From positions 1 to 45,693 of the forward strand of contig NZ_AKIY01000194.1 of NCBI RefSeq assembly GCF_000282615.1: 45,693 nt of DNA, written 5' to 3'. This stretch comes from Bradyrhizobium sp. YR681 (lineage in GTDB: Bacteria > Pseudomonadota > Alphaproteobacteria > Rhizobiales > Xanthobacteraceae). Positions 25,204-33,054 of the stretch are shown here, one piece after another (position 1 is the first letter of the stretch; each line of letters opens with the position of its first letter). The notes below the pieces were generated by a model. The model saw only the letters and a list, made by a program, of their open reading frames with translations. It searched no databases and was not told where the DNA came from. The position numbers were made by a program, and so were the translations under genes.

Positions 25204-26529
25204 TTACGATTTGGCGAACGTCGCCCTGTACAGCGCCGGATAGCGTGCGCCCTGCAGGCCGCCGCGTGCGACGTAGAATGCAATCAGCGCGCACCACAGC
25301 CCGGCATTGCCGAGGGATTGCAGCGCCAGCCAGATGCCGAAGAAGATCGCGAGCGAGGCCAGCATCAGATTGCGCATCTCGCGCGCCCAGGTGGCGCCGA
25401 CATAGATGCCGTCGAAGCCGAAGGCGAACACGCCGGGGATGGGCGCAAGCACGATGAACGGCAGGAACTCGCGCGCGGCGCGCCGGACATCCTCGCTCGC
25501 GGTCATGACATTGATCAGCGACGTTCCCAGCAGCGCGAACAGCACCGCGACGACCAGCGCGAAGCCGAGGCCCCAGAGCAGCACCAGCCGGGTCGAATCC
25601 GCAAAGCCCTTGGCGTCGCGCGCGCCAAAGGTGCGGCCGCAAAGCTGCTGAGCCGCATTCGCAAGGCCGTCGAGGAAGAAGGCGCTGACCAGGAGGAAGT
25701 TGTTGAGCACGGAGTTCGCGGCCAGCGTGACGTCGCCGGCCCGCGCGCCCTTGGCGGTGAAGAACAGGAACACCGCGATCAGCGCCGCGGTGCGGATCAT
25801 GATGTCGGAATTCACCGCCAGCAGCCGCATCAGTTTTGCGCGATCGAACAGCGTTGCGCGCGGAACGGCAAAGCCGCCGTCGGCATGGCGCCGGCACACG
25901 ATCACGCCGAGCACGAAGCCTGTCGTTTCCGAGAGCAGTGCCGCGACCGCCGCGCCCGCGATGCCGGTATCGTAGACCAGCACCAGCAAAATCGTCGCTG
26001 CCATGTTGATGAGGTTGATGACGACCTGGAGCGCGAGCGCCGGATTGGCGCGTGCCTGTCCCACCAGCCAGCCGAGAATGACGTAGTTGGCGAAAGCGAA
26101 CGGCGACGACCAGATCCGGATCATGAAGTAGGTCTTGGCGGCGCGGGTGACGCCCTCGCTGCCGCCCATGAGGTCGAACAGCGCGCCGGCCAGCGGCAAT
26201 TGCAGCACGATCAGGGCCGCGCCGATCAGGCCGGCGACGATGAAGCCGCGCACCAGGATCACGGTCTGCTCGCGCGTCTCACCGGCGCCGAGCGCCTGCG
26301 CGGTGAAGGCCAGCGTGCTCATGCGCAGGAAGCCGAACAGCCAGAACAGGCAGTCGAAGATCACGGACGCCATCGCGACGCCGCCGAGCAGTGCGGCATC
26401 GTCGAGCCGGCCGATCGCGGTGGTCGACACCACGCCGATCAGCGGCGTGGTCAGGTTCGCGACCATCGCGGGACCGGCGATGGCGAACACCTGGCGGGAG
26501 CCGATCTTGAGGGGAATTGGCGCGTGCAT
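25204..26529 (-). CDS. MATE family multidrug/metabolite exporter (DinF-like)
   Basis: 441 residues with about twelve hydrophobic membrane segments in two related halves. The opening KIGSRQVFAIAGPAMVANLTTPLIGVVST and the following AALLGGVAMA are typical of MATE antiporters, which expel organic cations or metabolites using an H+ or Na+ gradient. The DinF-like branch is suggested by the short loops and the FLRMSTLAFTAQALGAGE segment. The start ATG 26529 is one base after the stop of the MBL hydrolase, so this is the last gene of a three-gene minus-strand operon. The substrate is unknown. Confidence 0.9.
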   Translation of the reverse strand: MHAPIPLKIGSRQVFAIAGPAMVANLTTPLIGVVSTTAIGRLDDAALLGGVAMASVIFDCLFWLFGFLRMSTLAFTAQALGAGETREQTVILVRGFIVAGLIGAALIVLQLPLAGALFDLMGGSEGVTRAAKTYFMIRIWSSPFAFANYVILGWLVGQARANPALALQVVINLINMAATILLVLVYDTGIAGAAVAALLSETTGFVLGVIVCRRHADGGFAVPRATLFDRAKLMRLLAVNSDIMIRTAALIAVFLFFTAKGARAGDVTLAANSVLNNFLLVSAFFLDGLANAAQQLCGRTFGARDAKGFADSTRLVLLWGLGFALVVAVLFALLGTSLINVMTASEDVRRAAREFLPFIVLAPIPGVFAFGFDGIYVGATWAREMRNLMLASLAIFFGIWLALQSLGNAGLWCALIAFYVARGGLQGARYPALYRATFAKS

Positions 26530-26530
26530 G

Positions 26531-27265
26531 TCAGAACACGAGCACCATGCCGTCTTCGGCGGTGAGATGGTCGATGTGATCCAGGCGCGACAGCATGTCG
26601 TCGCTCATATGGGTGAGGACGAGGCGTTTGGCGCCGATTGCGGGGAGGTGCTGTTCCAAGGTCTTCAGGCTGAGATGGTTCTTGACCACCTTCTCGTACA
26701 TATAGGCTTCCGCGATGAAAAGGTCCGCGCCATGCGCCAGCGGAATGAGCGCCTCCGTCCATTCGGTGTCGGCGCTGTAGGCGAGTGTGCGGCCCTCGGC
26801 CTCGACGCGATAGGCCAGGAAGGGACCGCCGGATTCGCCGTGCACGACCGGGTAGGGCGTCACCTTCACCGGGCCGAAGCTTTGGCTTTGCTCCGCCGCG
26901 AGCTCAACGACGTCCAGCGCGAAGCGCTGCCTGGTCCTGGAGGAATGCTCGAACAGCGCCTCCATCACCTGCGCCAGCCGCGTCTGGATGCCTTGCGGGC
27001 CCGCGATCGTCAGTGGCCTTGTCCGCCGCGAGAATTGCGCGTCGAGCAGGAAGAAGGGCAGGCCGGCGAAATGATCGCCGTGGAAATGCGTGATCAGGAT
27101 CAGGTCGATCTCGTCGCGGTCGATCTCCAGCCGCTTCAGCGCCGGCAGAGCCGACGCGCCGCAATCGATCAGGAAGTTCGCAGCGCGCCCTGACACGTGG
27201 AAGCAGGTGTTGAGCCTGCCGCCGGAGCCGAAGGCGTCACCGCAGCCGACGAAACGCAGTTGCAT
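26531..27265 (-). CDS. MBL-fold metallo-hydrolase (RNase Z-like)
   Basis: 244 residues. The metallo-beta-lactamase metal motif is THFHGDH, with His60, His62, Asp64 and His65. Later ligands are seen in PVVHGESGG, in AYSADTEW (the bridging Asp) and in LTHMSDD near the end. The overall layout resembles RNase Z/PhnP-like phosphodiesterases, but the exosite arm of true RNase Z is absent, so a small cyclic or phosphodiester substrate is more likely than tRNA. It sits between a small membrane protein gene (22 bases upstream) and a MATE exporter (1 base downstream), an arrangement that suggests handling and then expelling one compound. Confidence 0.85.
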   Translation of the reverse strand: MQLRFVGCGDAFGSGGRLNTCFHVSGRAANFLIDCGASALPALKRLEIDRDEIDLILITHFHGDHFAGLPFFLLDAQFSRRTRPLTIAGPQGIQTRLAQVMEALFEHSSRTRQRFALDVVELAAEQSQSFGPVKVTPYPVVHGESGGPFLAYRVEAEGRTLAYSADTEWTEALIPLAHGADLFIAEAYMYEKVVKNHLSLKTLEQHLPAIGAKRLVLTHMSDDMLSRLDHIDHLTAEDGMVLVF

Positions 27266-27286
27266 CGGCTGCGGGCTCCCGAAACT

Positions 27287-27589
27287 CTACCGGCGCGGCG
27301 TGCCGAACACGCGCATCAGCAGCCAGATCGGGATCACGATGACGGCGCCAAGCAGGAAGTAGCGCCACAGCCAGTTCACGGCATCGAAGCCGAGATCCCA
27401 GATCCGCTGGAACAGGAGGCGGATACTGTAGATGATGTTCCAGGGATCGAAGCCGATCGTGGCCAGCACGACGCCGACCAGGATCGAGAGCAGGGCCAGG
27501 CGGAACGCGACCGCCAGCGGCGAGCCGCCGAGAAAGCGGTTCAGGCCGTCGCTGCGGCCGGCCGGCAAATCTCTGACGTCTTGGACCAT
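27287..27589 (-). CDS. Small membrane protein, DUF6460-like
   Basis: 100 residues from the ATG at 27589, which has AAGGAG at good spacing; an upstream in-frame extension is unlikely. Two hydrophobic segments are seen (about 27-47 and 75-93), separated by FDPWNIIYSIRLLFQRIWDLGFDAVNWLW. It ends in a basic tail RVFGTPRR. It looks like the alphaproteobacterial DUF6460 family, whose function is unknown; the family name is from memory of the pattern and should be treated as likely rather than certain. It is the first gene of the minus-strand operon with the MBL hydrolase and the MATE exporter. Confidence 0.75.
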   Translation of the reverse strand: MVQDVRDLPAGRSDGLNRFLGGSPLAVAFRLALLSILVGVVLATIGFDPWNIIYSIRLLFQRIWDLGFDAVNWLWRYFLLGAVIVIPIWLLMRVFGTPRR

Positions 27590-27739
27590 CACGAACTCCT
27601 TGGCGGATTCGACCCCATTATAGGGCACGGCGAGGCACATGGGGAACCCGTAACCGGCCGTCAATCGGCTTACGGGATTTTAATTCGGGCAAGCGCCAGC
27701 GTCTGGATTTGGGCACGCCGCCAGCCGCGGGCGCGGTCA

Positions 27740-27762
27740 CCTCTCGCGCAAGCGGGAGAGGG
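27740..27762. repeat. Short hairpin of the CTCTCCC repeat family
   Basis: CCTCTC and GAGAGG enclose CGCGCAAGCGG-type sequence. It is a reduced member of the family at 11663, 13632, 17932, 19012 and 32839. It lies 33 bases beyond the 3' end of the minus-strand DNA ligase gene and upstream of the small membrane protein gene. Confidence 0.6.
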
Positions 27763-27794
27763 GGCGCACTGCCGTTGCGGCGAGATCGACTGCC

Positions 27795-29456
27795 TCACGC
27801 CTCAATCTCCGCCACCTCCGCCTTCAGCATCCCTTCCAGCGTTTCCAGCCGGTCGGCGTCCCGCGGCGGCTTGTCCCAGCGCAGGCGGCTGATGCGGGGG
27901 AAGCGCATGGCGACGCCGGATTTGTGTCGCGGCGAGCGCTGGAGCCCCTCGAAGGCGACCTCCAGCACCAGCCCCTTGTCGCCCTCGTGCACGACATGGC
28001 GCACGGGGCCGAATTTTTCGGTGGTGTTGCGGCGGACGAAGCGGTCGATCTGCAACAGCTCCTCGTCGGTGAAGCCGAAATAGGCTTTTCCGACCGGCAC
28101 CAGTTCGTCGCCATCCGCGCCTGCGGTCCAGACACCGAAGGTGTAGTCGGAATAATAGGACGAGCGCTTGCCGTGGCCGCGCTGCGCATACATCAGCACG
28201 GCATCGATGATGTGCGGATCGCGCTTCCACTTCCACCACTGGCCCTTCGGCCGTCCCGGCAGATACGGCGCATCGCGCCGCTTCAGCATCACGCCCTCGA
28301 CGGCGTCCGCATCCTCGCCCGCGCCGGCACTGGCCGGATCGGCGCGCGCGGCTGTGAGTGCGTCCCAGCTTGCGAAGGGGACGGTGGGGGACAGATCGAT
28401 GCGGGGATCGCCAAGCTTGCCGATGAATGTCTCCAGCCGTGCGCGCCGCGCCGCGAAGGGCAGTTCGCGCAGATCGTTCTCGTCGTCGCCGAGCAGATCG
28501 TAGGCGCGAAGGTGGATCGGAAACTCCTTGATCAGCTTCGGCGAGACGACCTTGCGGTTGAGGCGCTGCTGCAGGACGTTGAAGCTCTGCACACGGCCCT
28601 CGCGCAGGATCAGAAGCTCGCCGTCGATTGCGCCCGCCAGCCGCAGCGACGGCACGAGATCCGGAAAGCTTCCCGTGATGTCCTCGCCGGTGCGCGAATA
28701 GAGCCGCGCCGTGATGTGGCCGTGCTCGTCGCGTCCCGCCACGGCCTGCACGCGGATGCCGTCCCATTTCCATTCGGCGATGTAGTCCGCAGGATCGAGG
28801 TTCTGGAAATCCGTCTCCTCGATCGCATGCGCCAGCATCACCGGCCGGAACGGCGCGGGGTCGCGATTGACCGGCTTCTCGCCGCGGCCCTCCAGCCAGG
28901 CGAACAGGTCGAGATAGGGTGGCGCGAGCCCGGGCCAGATCAGCTCGACCTCATGCGGATCCTTGCTGCCGAGCGCCGCAGCGGCAGTTTTCGCAAGGCG
29001 TGCGGAGATACCGATGCGCAGTGCACCGGTGACGAGTTTTAAAAGTGCCCACCGGCCGGTCTCGTCGAGTTCGTCGAGCCAGCGTTCGAGCTGTTTTGGC
29101 AGCTCGGTCTTGCCGAGCGTGCGCAGCGTGGTGACGACCTCGGTGAGGGTTGGCGGCGGCGGGTTGTTGTGAGCTGCCAGCGCGGCCTTCGGCCACATCA
29201 GCGCGACCGTCTCCGAGAGGTCGCCGACATAGTCGTAACTCAGCCCGAACAGCACCTCGTCGGTCCGCGACGCGATGAGATCGCGGATCAGCGCGGGCTT
29301 GGCGTGCTTGAAGCTGAGCGCGCCCGTGAGAGCCGCCAGCGCGTAGCCGCGGTCGGGATCGCCGACCTCGCGAAAATAGCCGGTGATCAGCCGCAGCTTG
29401 TTGTTGCGGCCGGGCTCGTAGGCGAGGCGGTCCAGAAGTTCGGCGAAGCGGTTCAT
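27795..29456 (-). CDS. ATP-dependent DNA ligase of the four-gene repair set
   Basis: 553 residues from the ATG at 29456. It seals nicks in DNA using ATP through a lysyl-AMP intermediate. The adenylated lysine is Lys230 in AEWKWDGIRVQ. Other nucleotidyltransferase motifs are seen: RTGEDITGSFPD, AIDGELL, EGVMLKRRDAPYLPGRPKGQWWKWKR across motifs IV-V, and the OB-fold part with VFEVAFEGLQ-like sequence near the C-terminus. The N-terminal 200 residues are the helical DNA-binding domain of this ligase branch (the PP_1105 type). Its start overlaps the stop of the exonuclease gene (ATGA), and the helicase and phosphoesterase partners lie 3.6-6.9 kb away on the other strand. Confidence 0.93.
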   Translation of the reverse strand: MNRFAELLDRLAYEPGRNNKLRLITGYFREVGDPDRGYALAALTGALSFKHAKPALIRDLIASRTDEVLFGLSYDYVGDLSETVALMWPKAALAAHNNPPPPTLTEVVTTLRTLGKTELPKQLERWLDELDETGRWALLKLVTGALRIGISARLAKTAAAALGSKDPHEVELIWPGLAPPYLDLFAWLEGRGEKPVNRDPAPFRPVMLAHAIEETDFQNLDPADYIAEWKWDGIRVQAVAGRDEHGHITARLYSRTGEDITGSFPDLVPSLRLAGAIDGELLILREGRVQSFNVLQQRLNRKVVSPKLIKEFPIHLRAYDLLGDDENDLRELPFAARRARLETFIGKLGDPRIDLSPTVPFASWDALTAARADPASAGAGEDADAVEGVMLKRRDAPYLPGRPKGQWWKWKRDPHIIDAVLMYAQRGHGKRSSYYSDYTFGVWTAGADGDELVPVGKAYFGFTDEELLQIDRFVRRNTTEKFGPVRHVVHEGDKGLVLEVAFEGLQRSPRHKSGVAMRFPRISRLRWDKPPRDADRLETLEGMLKAEVAEIEA

Positions 29457-30490
29457 GCTTCGGCCTCGCCTTGAAGCGGCGTCTCGCTTTCCTCCTCGTC
29501 GCCATAGCCGACGAGATCGAGCGGCTGCGCGCGAAGACCTTGCGACTTGCACCAATGCACCAGCGCATCTTCCTGGCCGTGGGTGACCCAGATCTCGCCG
29601 GCGCCGGTCGCGGCGATGGTTGCGGTGAGGCCGTCCCAGTCGGCGTGGTCGGAAATCACCAGCGGCAGCTCGATGCCGCGCTGCCGCGCCCGGGCGCGCA
29701 CGCGCATCCAGCCCGATGCGAAGGCGGTGACGGGATCGGGAAAGCGCCGTGTCCAGAGATCCGACGTCGCCGAGGGCGGTGCCAGCGTGATGGTGCCGGC
29801 GAGCGCTGCCTTCTTCATCCCGGCCGCCGGCTTGAGCTCGCCGAGGTCGATCCCGCGGCTCTGATAGTAGTGTGTGATCTTTTCCATCGCGCCATGCAGA
29901 TAGATCGGCGCGTCATAGCCGGCCTGCCGCAACAGCTTGATCACGCGCTGGGCCTTGCCGAGCGAATAGGCGCCGACCAGATGCGCACGCTCCGGAAACA
30001 GTGCGACCGAGGCGAGCAGCTTCTTCACCTCGTCCGCGGCATCGCCATGCCGGAACACGGGCAAGCCGAACGTGGCTTCCGTGATGAAGACGTCGCAGGG
30101 CACCAGCTCGAACGGCGTGCAAGTCGGGTCCGGCGCGTCCTTGTAGTCGCCGGAGGCGACGATGCAGGTATCCTTGCAGGTCACCGCGACCTGCGCGGAG
30201 CCCAGCACATGGCCGGCGGGGTGAAATTTCACTCTGATATCGCCGAGCCGGATCTCCTCGCCATAGCGGATCGCTTGCGTCGATCCGGCAAAATTCTCGC
30301 CATAGCGCAGCCGCATCATGTCGAGCGTTTCCTGCGTCGCCAGCACCGCGCCATGGCCGGCGCGGGCATGGTCGGAATGGCCGTGTGTGATCACGGCCCG
30401 CTCGACCGGGCGGACAGGATCGATATGGAAACCGCCGGGCTTGCAGCACAGGCCGGCAGCAGCTGGCAACAGGATGTCTTGCGGACGCAT
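29453..30490 (-). CDS. Ligase-associated DNA exonuclease (MBL/beta-CASP-like)
   Basis: 345 residues from the ATG at 30490. A metallo-beta-lactamase-fold nuclease: the metal motif ITHGHSDHARAGHG holds His36, His38, Asp40 and His41. HPAGHVLGSAQV and VASGDYKDAPDPT carry further ligands, and VISDHADWDGL resembles the beta-CASP end. Known relatives in the Pseudomonas putida repair cluster sit beside the same ligase. It would trim DNA ends before ligation. The ATGA overlap with the ligase shows tight coupling. A 65-base divergent region separates it from the TPR-methyltransferase and contains a TGATATATAGG stretch that may be promoter sequence. Confidence 0.92.
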   Translation of the reverse strand: MRPQDILLPAAAGLCCKPGGFHIDPVRPVERAVITHGHSDHARAGHGAVLATQETLDMMRLRYGENFAGSTQAIRYGEEIRLGDIRVKFHPAGHVLGSAQVAVTCKDTCIVASGDYKDAPDPTCTPFELVPCDVFITEATFGLPVFRHGDAADEVKKLLASVALFPERAHLVGAYSLGKAQRVIKLLRQAGYDAPIYLHGAMEKITHYYQSRGIDLGELKPAAGMKKAALAGTITLAPPSATSDLWTRRFPDPVTAFASGWMRVRARARQRGIELPLVISDHADWDGLTATIAATGAGEIWVTHGQEDALVHWCKSQGLRAQPLDLVGYGDEEESETPLQGEAEA

Positions 30491-30555
30491 GCCTGATATA
30501 TAGGTTGCGCCCCCGCATCTTCGAGTCATCCACCCACTTCGCTTCCTGGTTCCCA

Positions 30556-31482
30556 ATGCCCCTCCGCCTGTTCCACTCCTCCGGCGATCTCATGGCCGAC
30601 CGCCGCTTCGAATTCGCGCGTGACCTCCAGCTCAAGGGCGATCTGGCGGCGGCCGCGGACCTCATCGAGCAGGCGATCGAGCTTGCGCCGAACTTCACCT
30701 CGGCCTGGTTCACGCTGGGTGAAATCCGCCAGCAGCTCGGCGAGCGCGACAAGGCGATCGCGGCGTTCCGGACAGCACGCGACTGCGATCCGGAGGACCA
30801 GCACGGCGCCGGCCTGCACCTGATCAGGCTCGGCGATGCTCAACTCTCCGCAATGCCGAAGGCCTATGTGCAGGCGCTGTTCGACCAGTACGCGCCGCGC
30901 TTCGAGCACGCGCTGATCAACGATCTCGGCTATCGTGCACCCAGCCTGATCTTCAAGGCGGTGCTGGCCGCGCGCGTTGCCGCGAAGAAGCCGGCTTTCT
31001 TCAAGCGCACCATCGATCTGGGCTGCGGCACCGGGCTTGCTGCGGCCGCCTTCGCCAAGCAGGTCGATCATTTCACCGGCATCGATTTGTCGCCAGGCAT
31101 GATCAAGGAGGCACGCGCCACCGATCTCTACGCCGAGCTCGAGGTCGCCGACATGATCGAAGGCCTGCGTAGCAGGAGTGATGCGAGCGCGAACCTCATC
31201 GTCGCCGCGGATGCATTCGTCTATCTCTCCGACCTCGCGCCGGTGCTGAATGAAGCCAGGCGTGTGCTCGCATCCGGCGGCGTGCTTGCTTTCACACTGG
31301 AGACGCATGACGGCAGCGGCATCGTTCTCGGCGAAGGCCTGCGCTATGCCCATTCTGCGGAATATGTGCGCGGCGCCCTTGCCGAGGCCGGCCTCAAGCT
31401 GCTGACGCTGGAGCCGGCGTCACCGCGCATCGAGAACAACGAGCCTGTGCGCGGCCTGGTTATCGTCGCCGAGAAAACTTGA
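30556..31482 (+). CDS. TPR-containing class I SAM-dependent methyltransferase
   Basis: 308 residues from ATG 30556; ATG 30592 and an upstream reading from 30505 are alternatives. The N-terminal part (about 15-85) looks like two to three tetratricopeptide units, with FTSAWFTLGEIRQQLGERDKAIAAF typical, joined to a methyltransferase domain. SAM motif I is TIDLGCGTGLAAAAF, motif II FTGIDLSPGMIKEA, and a later strand is LIVAADAFVYLSDL. The methyl acceptor is unknown; the TPR suggests a protein target or partner. It is divergent from the ligase-associated exonuclease, inside the interrupted repair cluster, so a link with repair is possible but unproven. Confidence 0.85.
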   Translation: MPLRLFHSSGDLMADRRFEFARDLQLKGDLAAAADLIEQAIELAPNFTSAWFTLGEIRQQLGERDKAIAAFRTARDCDPEDQHGAGLHLIRLGDAQLSAMPKAYVQALFDQYAPRFEHALINDLGYRAPSLIFKAVLAARVAAKKPAFFKRTIDLGCGTGLAAAAFAKQVDHFTGIDLSPGMIKEARATDLYAELEVADMIEGLRSRSDASANLIVAADAFVYLSDLAPVLNEARRVLASGGVLAFTLETHDGSGIVLGEGLRYAHSAEYVRGALAEAGLKLLTLEPASPRIENNEPVRGLVIVAEKT

Positions 31483-31597
31483 GTCTAGGCGCTAACGCTC
31501 CGTGATTTGGGCGTCATTGCGTCGCAAAGCTGCGACTTCCCACTTGCGAGCCGTGCGGCCATGCCAGCACAATGCGCGCATTAGGGAGAGAACAACA

Positions 31598-32827
31598 ATG
31601 ACGAAGAATCCATCGCGGCGCGATTTCAGCGCCGGCGCGCTCGCCACCATCGCGGCATCGACATTGCCCGCGCCTTATGTCTGGGCCGCGGAGAAGAAAT
31701 ACGATGCCGGCGCCAGCGATACCGAGATCAAAATCGGGCAGACCGTGCCGCATTCCGGCCCCGGCTCGCTCTACGGCGTGCTCGGTCGCGTCGGCGAAGC
31801 CTATTTCCAGATGCTGAACGAGAAGGGCGGCATCAACGGACGCAAGGTCAAGTTCCTCACCATGGACGACGCCTACAGCGCGCCGAAATGCGTCGAGGCG
31901 ACGCGGCGCCTGGTCGAGCAGGAGGAAGTGCTCGCGCTCTATGGCTCGCTCGGCACCGCGCCGCAGACCTCCGTGCACAAATACCTGAACTCGAAGGGCG
32001 TGCCGCAGCTGCTGCTCAACACCGGCGCGTCGAAGTGGAATAACCCGAAAGAGTTCAAATGGACGATGGCGGGCCTGCCGCTGTATCCGACCGAGGCGCG
32101 CATCCTGGCGCGGCACGTCGTTGCCGTGAAGCCGAACGCCAGGATCGGCATCCTCTACCAGAACGACGATTTCGGCCGCGACTTCCTCGGTCCCTTCAAG
32201 AAGGTGCTGGCCGATGCCGGCGGCACCGCGCAGGTGATCATGGAGCAGACCTACGATCTCACCGAGCCGACCGTCGATTCCCAGCTGATCAATCTCTCGA
32301 AGTCTGGCGCCGACGTCTTCTACAACATCACCACCGGCAAGGCGACGTCGCAGTCGATCCGCAAGGTCGTCGAGCTCGGCTGGAAGCCGCTGCAACTCTT
32401 GTCGGCTGGCTCGACCGGCCGCTCGATCCTCAACGCCGCGGGGCTGGAGAATGCCACCGGTATCGTCGCCATCCGCTACAACAAGGAAGTCGGCCTGCCG
32501 AAATGGGAGAAGGACCCCGACGTGATGGCGTTCGAGGAATTGCGCAAGAAGTACACGCCGGCGATCGACCCCGACAACACCATCGCCTTCGCCGGCTACG
32601 GCCAGGCCGTGACCATGGGTGAGATCCTGCGCCGCTGCGGCGACGACCTCACCCGCGCCAACGTGCTGAAGCAGGCGTCGAACCTCAACGGCTTCCACTC
32701 GCCCTATTTCCTCGACGGCGTGAATTACAGCTATACGCCGGACGACTACACGCCGATGAAGACGCTCTTCATCTCCACCTTCACCGGCAAGGACTGGGAC
32801 ATCTCCGACAAGCCGATGTCGGAGTAG
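31598..32827 (+). CDS. Branched-chain-amino-acid/urea-type ABC binding protein, Tat-exported
   Basis: 409 residues from ATG 31598, with AGGGAGAG upstream. The N-terminus has a twin-arginine signal (SRRDFSAGALATIA), cleaved near the WAAE segment around residue 30. The mature part is a type I periplasmic-binding fold (Peripla_BP_6): IKIGQTVPHSGPGSLYG, INGRKVKFLTMDDAYS, RIGILYQNDDFGRDFLGPF and the late DGVNYSYTPDDYTPMKT. These bind branched-chain amino acids, amides or aromatic acids. No permease or ATPase gene is next to it; it sits between the methyltransferase and the helicase. It therefore probably supplies a transporter encoded elsewhere. Confidence 0.88.
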   Translation: MTKNPSRRDFSAGALATIAASTLPAPYVWAAEKKYDAGASDTEIKIGQTVPHSGPGSLYGVLGRVGEAYFQMLNEKGGINGRKVKFLTMDDAYSAPKCVEATRRLVEQEEVLALYGSLGTAPQTSVHKYLNSKGVPQLLLNTGASKWNNPKEFKWTMAGLPLYPTEARILARHVVAVKPNARIGILYQNDDFGRDFLGPFKKVLADAGGTAQVIMEQTYDLTEPTVDSQLINLSKSGADVFYNITTGKATSQSIRKVVELGWKPLQLLSAGSTGRSILNAAGLENATGIVAIRYNKEVGLPKWEKDPDVMAFEELRKKYTPAIDPDNTIAFAGYGQAVTMGEILRRCGDDLTRANVLKQASNLNGFHSPYFLDGVNYSYTPDDYTPMKTLFISTFTGKDWDISDKPMSE

Positions 32828-32838
32828 GTTTCTTTTTT

Positions 32839-32995
32839 CCTTCTCCCCTTGCGGGAGAAGGTGGCGCGAAGCGCCGGATGAGGGGTTCTTTCCGCAAACT
32901 CGAAAGAGATTGAATTGCGGATAGAGCCCCTCACCCGTCTCGCCGCTATCGCGGCGAGCCACCCTCTCCCACAAGGGGAGAGGGGAAGCGGCGTC
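32839..32995. repeat. Composite palindromic repeat element (CTCTCCC family), 157 bp
   Basis: The part order matches the elements at 17932 and 19012. A CCTTCTCCC/GGGAGAAGG hairpin (32839-32861) comes first, then GGCGCGAAGCGCC. The arms GATGAGGGG and CCCCTCACCC enclose about 45 bases, then comes CTCGCCGC-TATC-GCGGCGAG, and last CCCTCTCCC-ACAA-GGGGAGAGGG. It fills most of the 227-base gap before the helicase gene. Confidence 0.8.
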
Positions 32996-33054
32996 CTGCT
33001 ATTCACATATCCTCCCCCTCGACGAACCCACCCCCACGGCTTACCTGTGATGCC

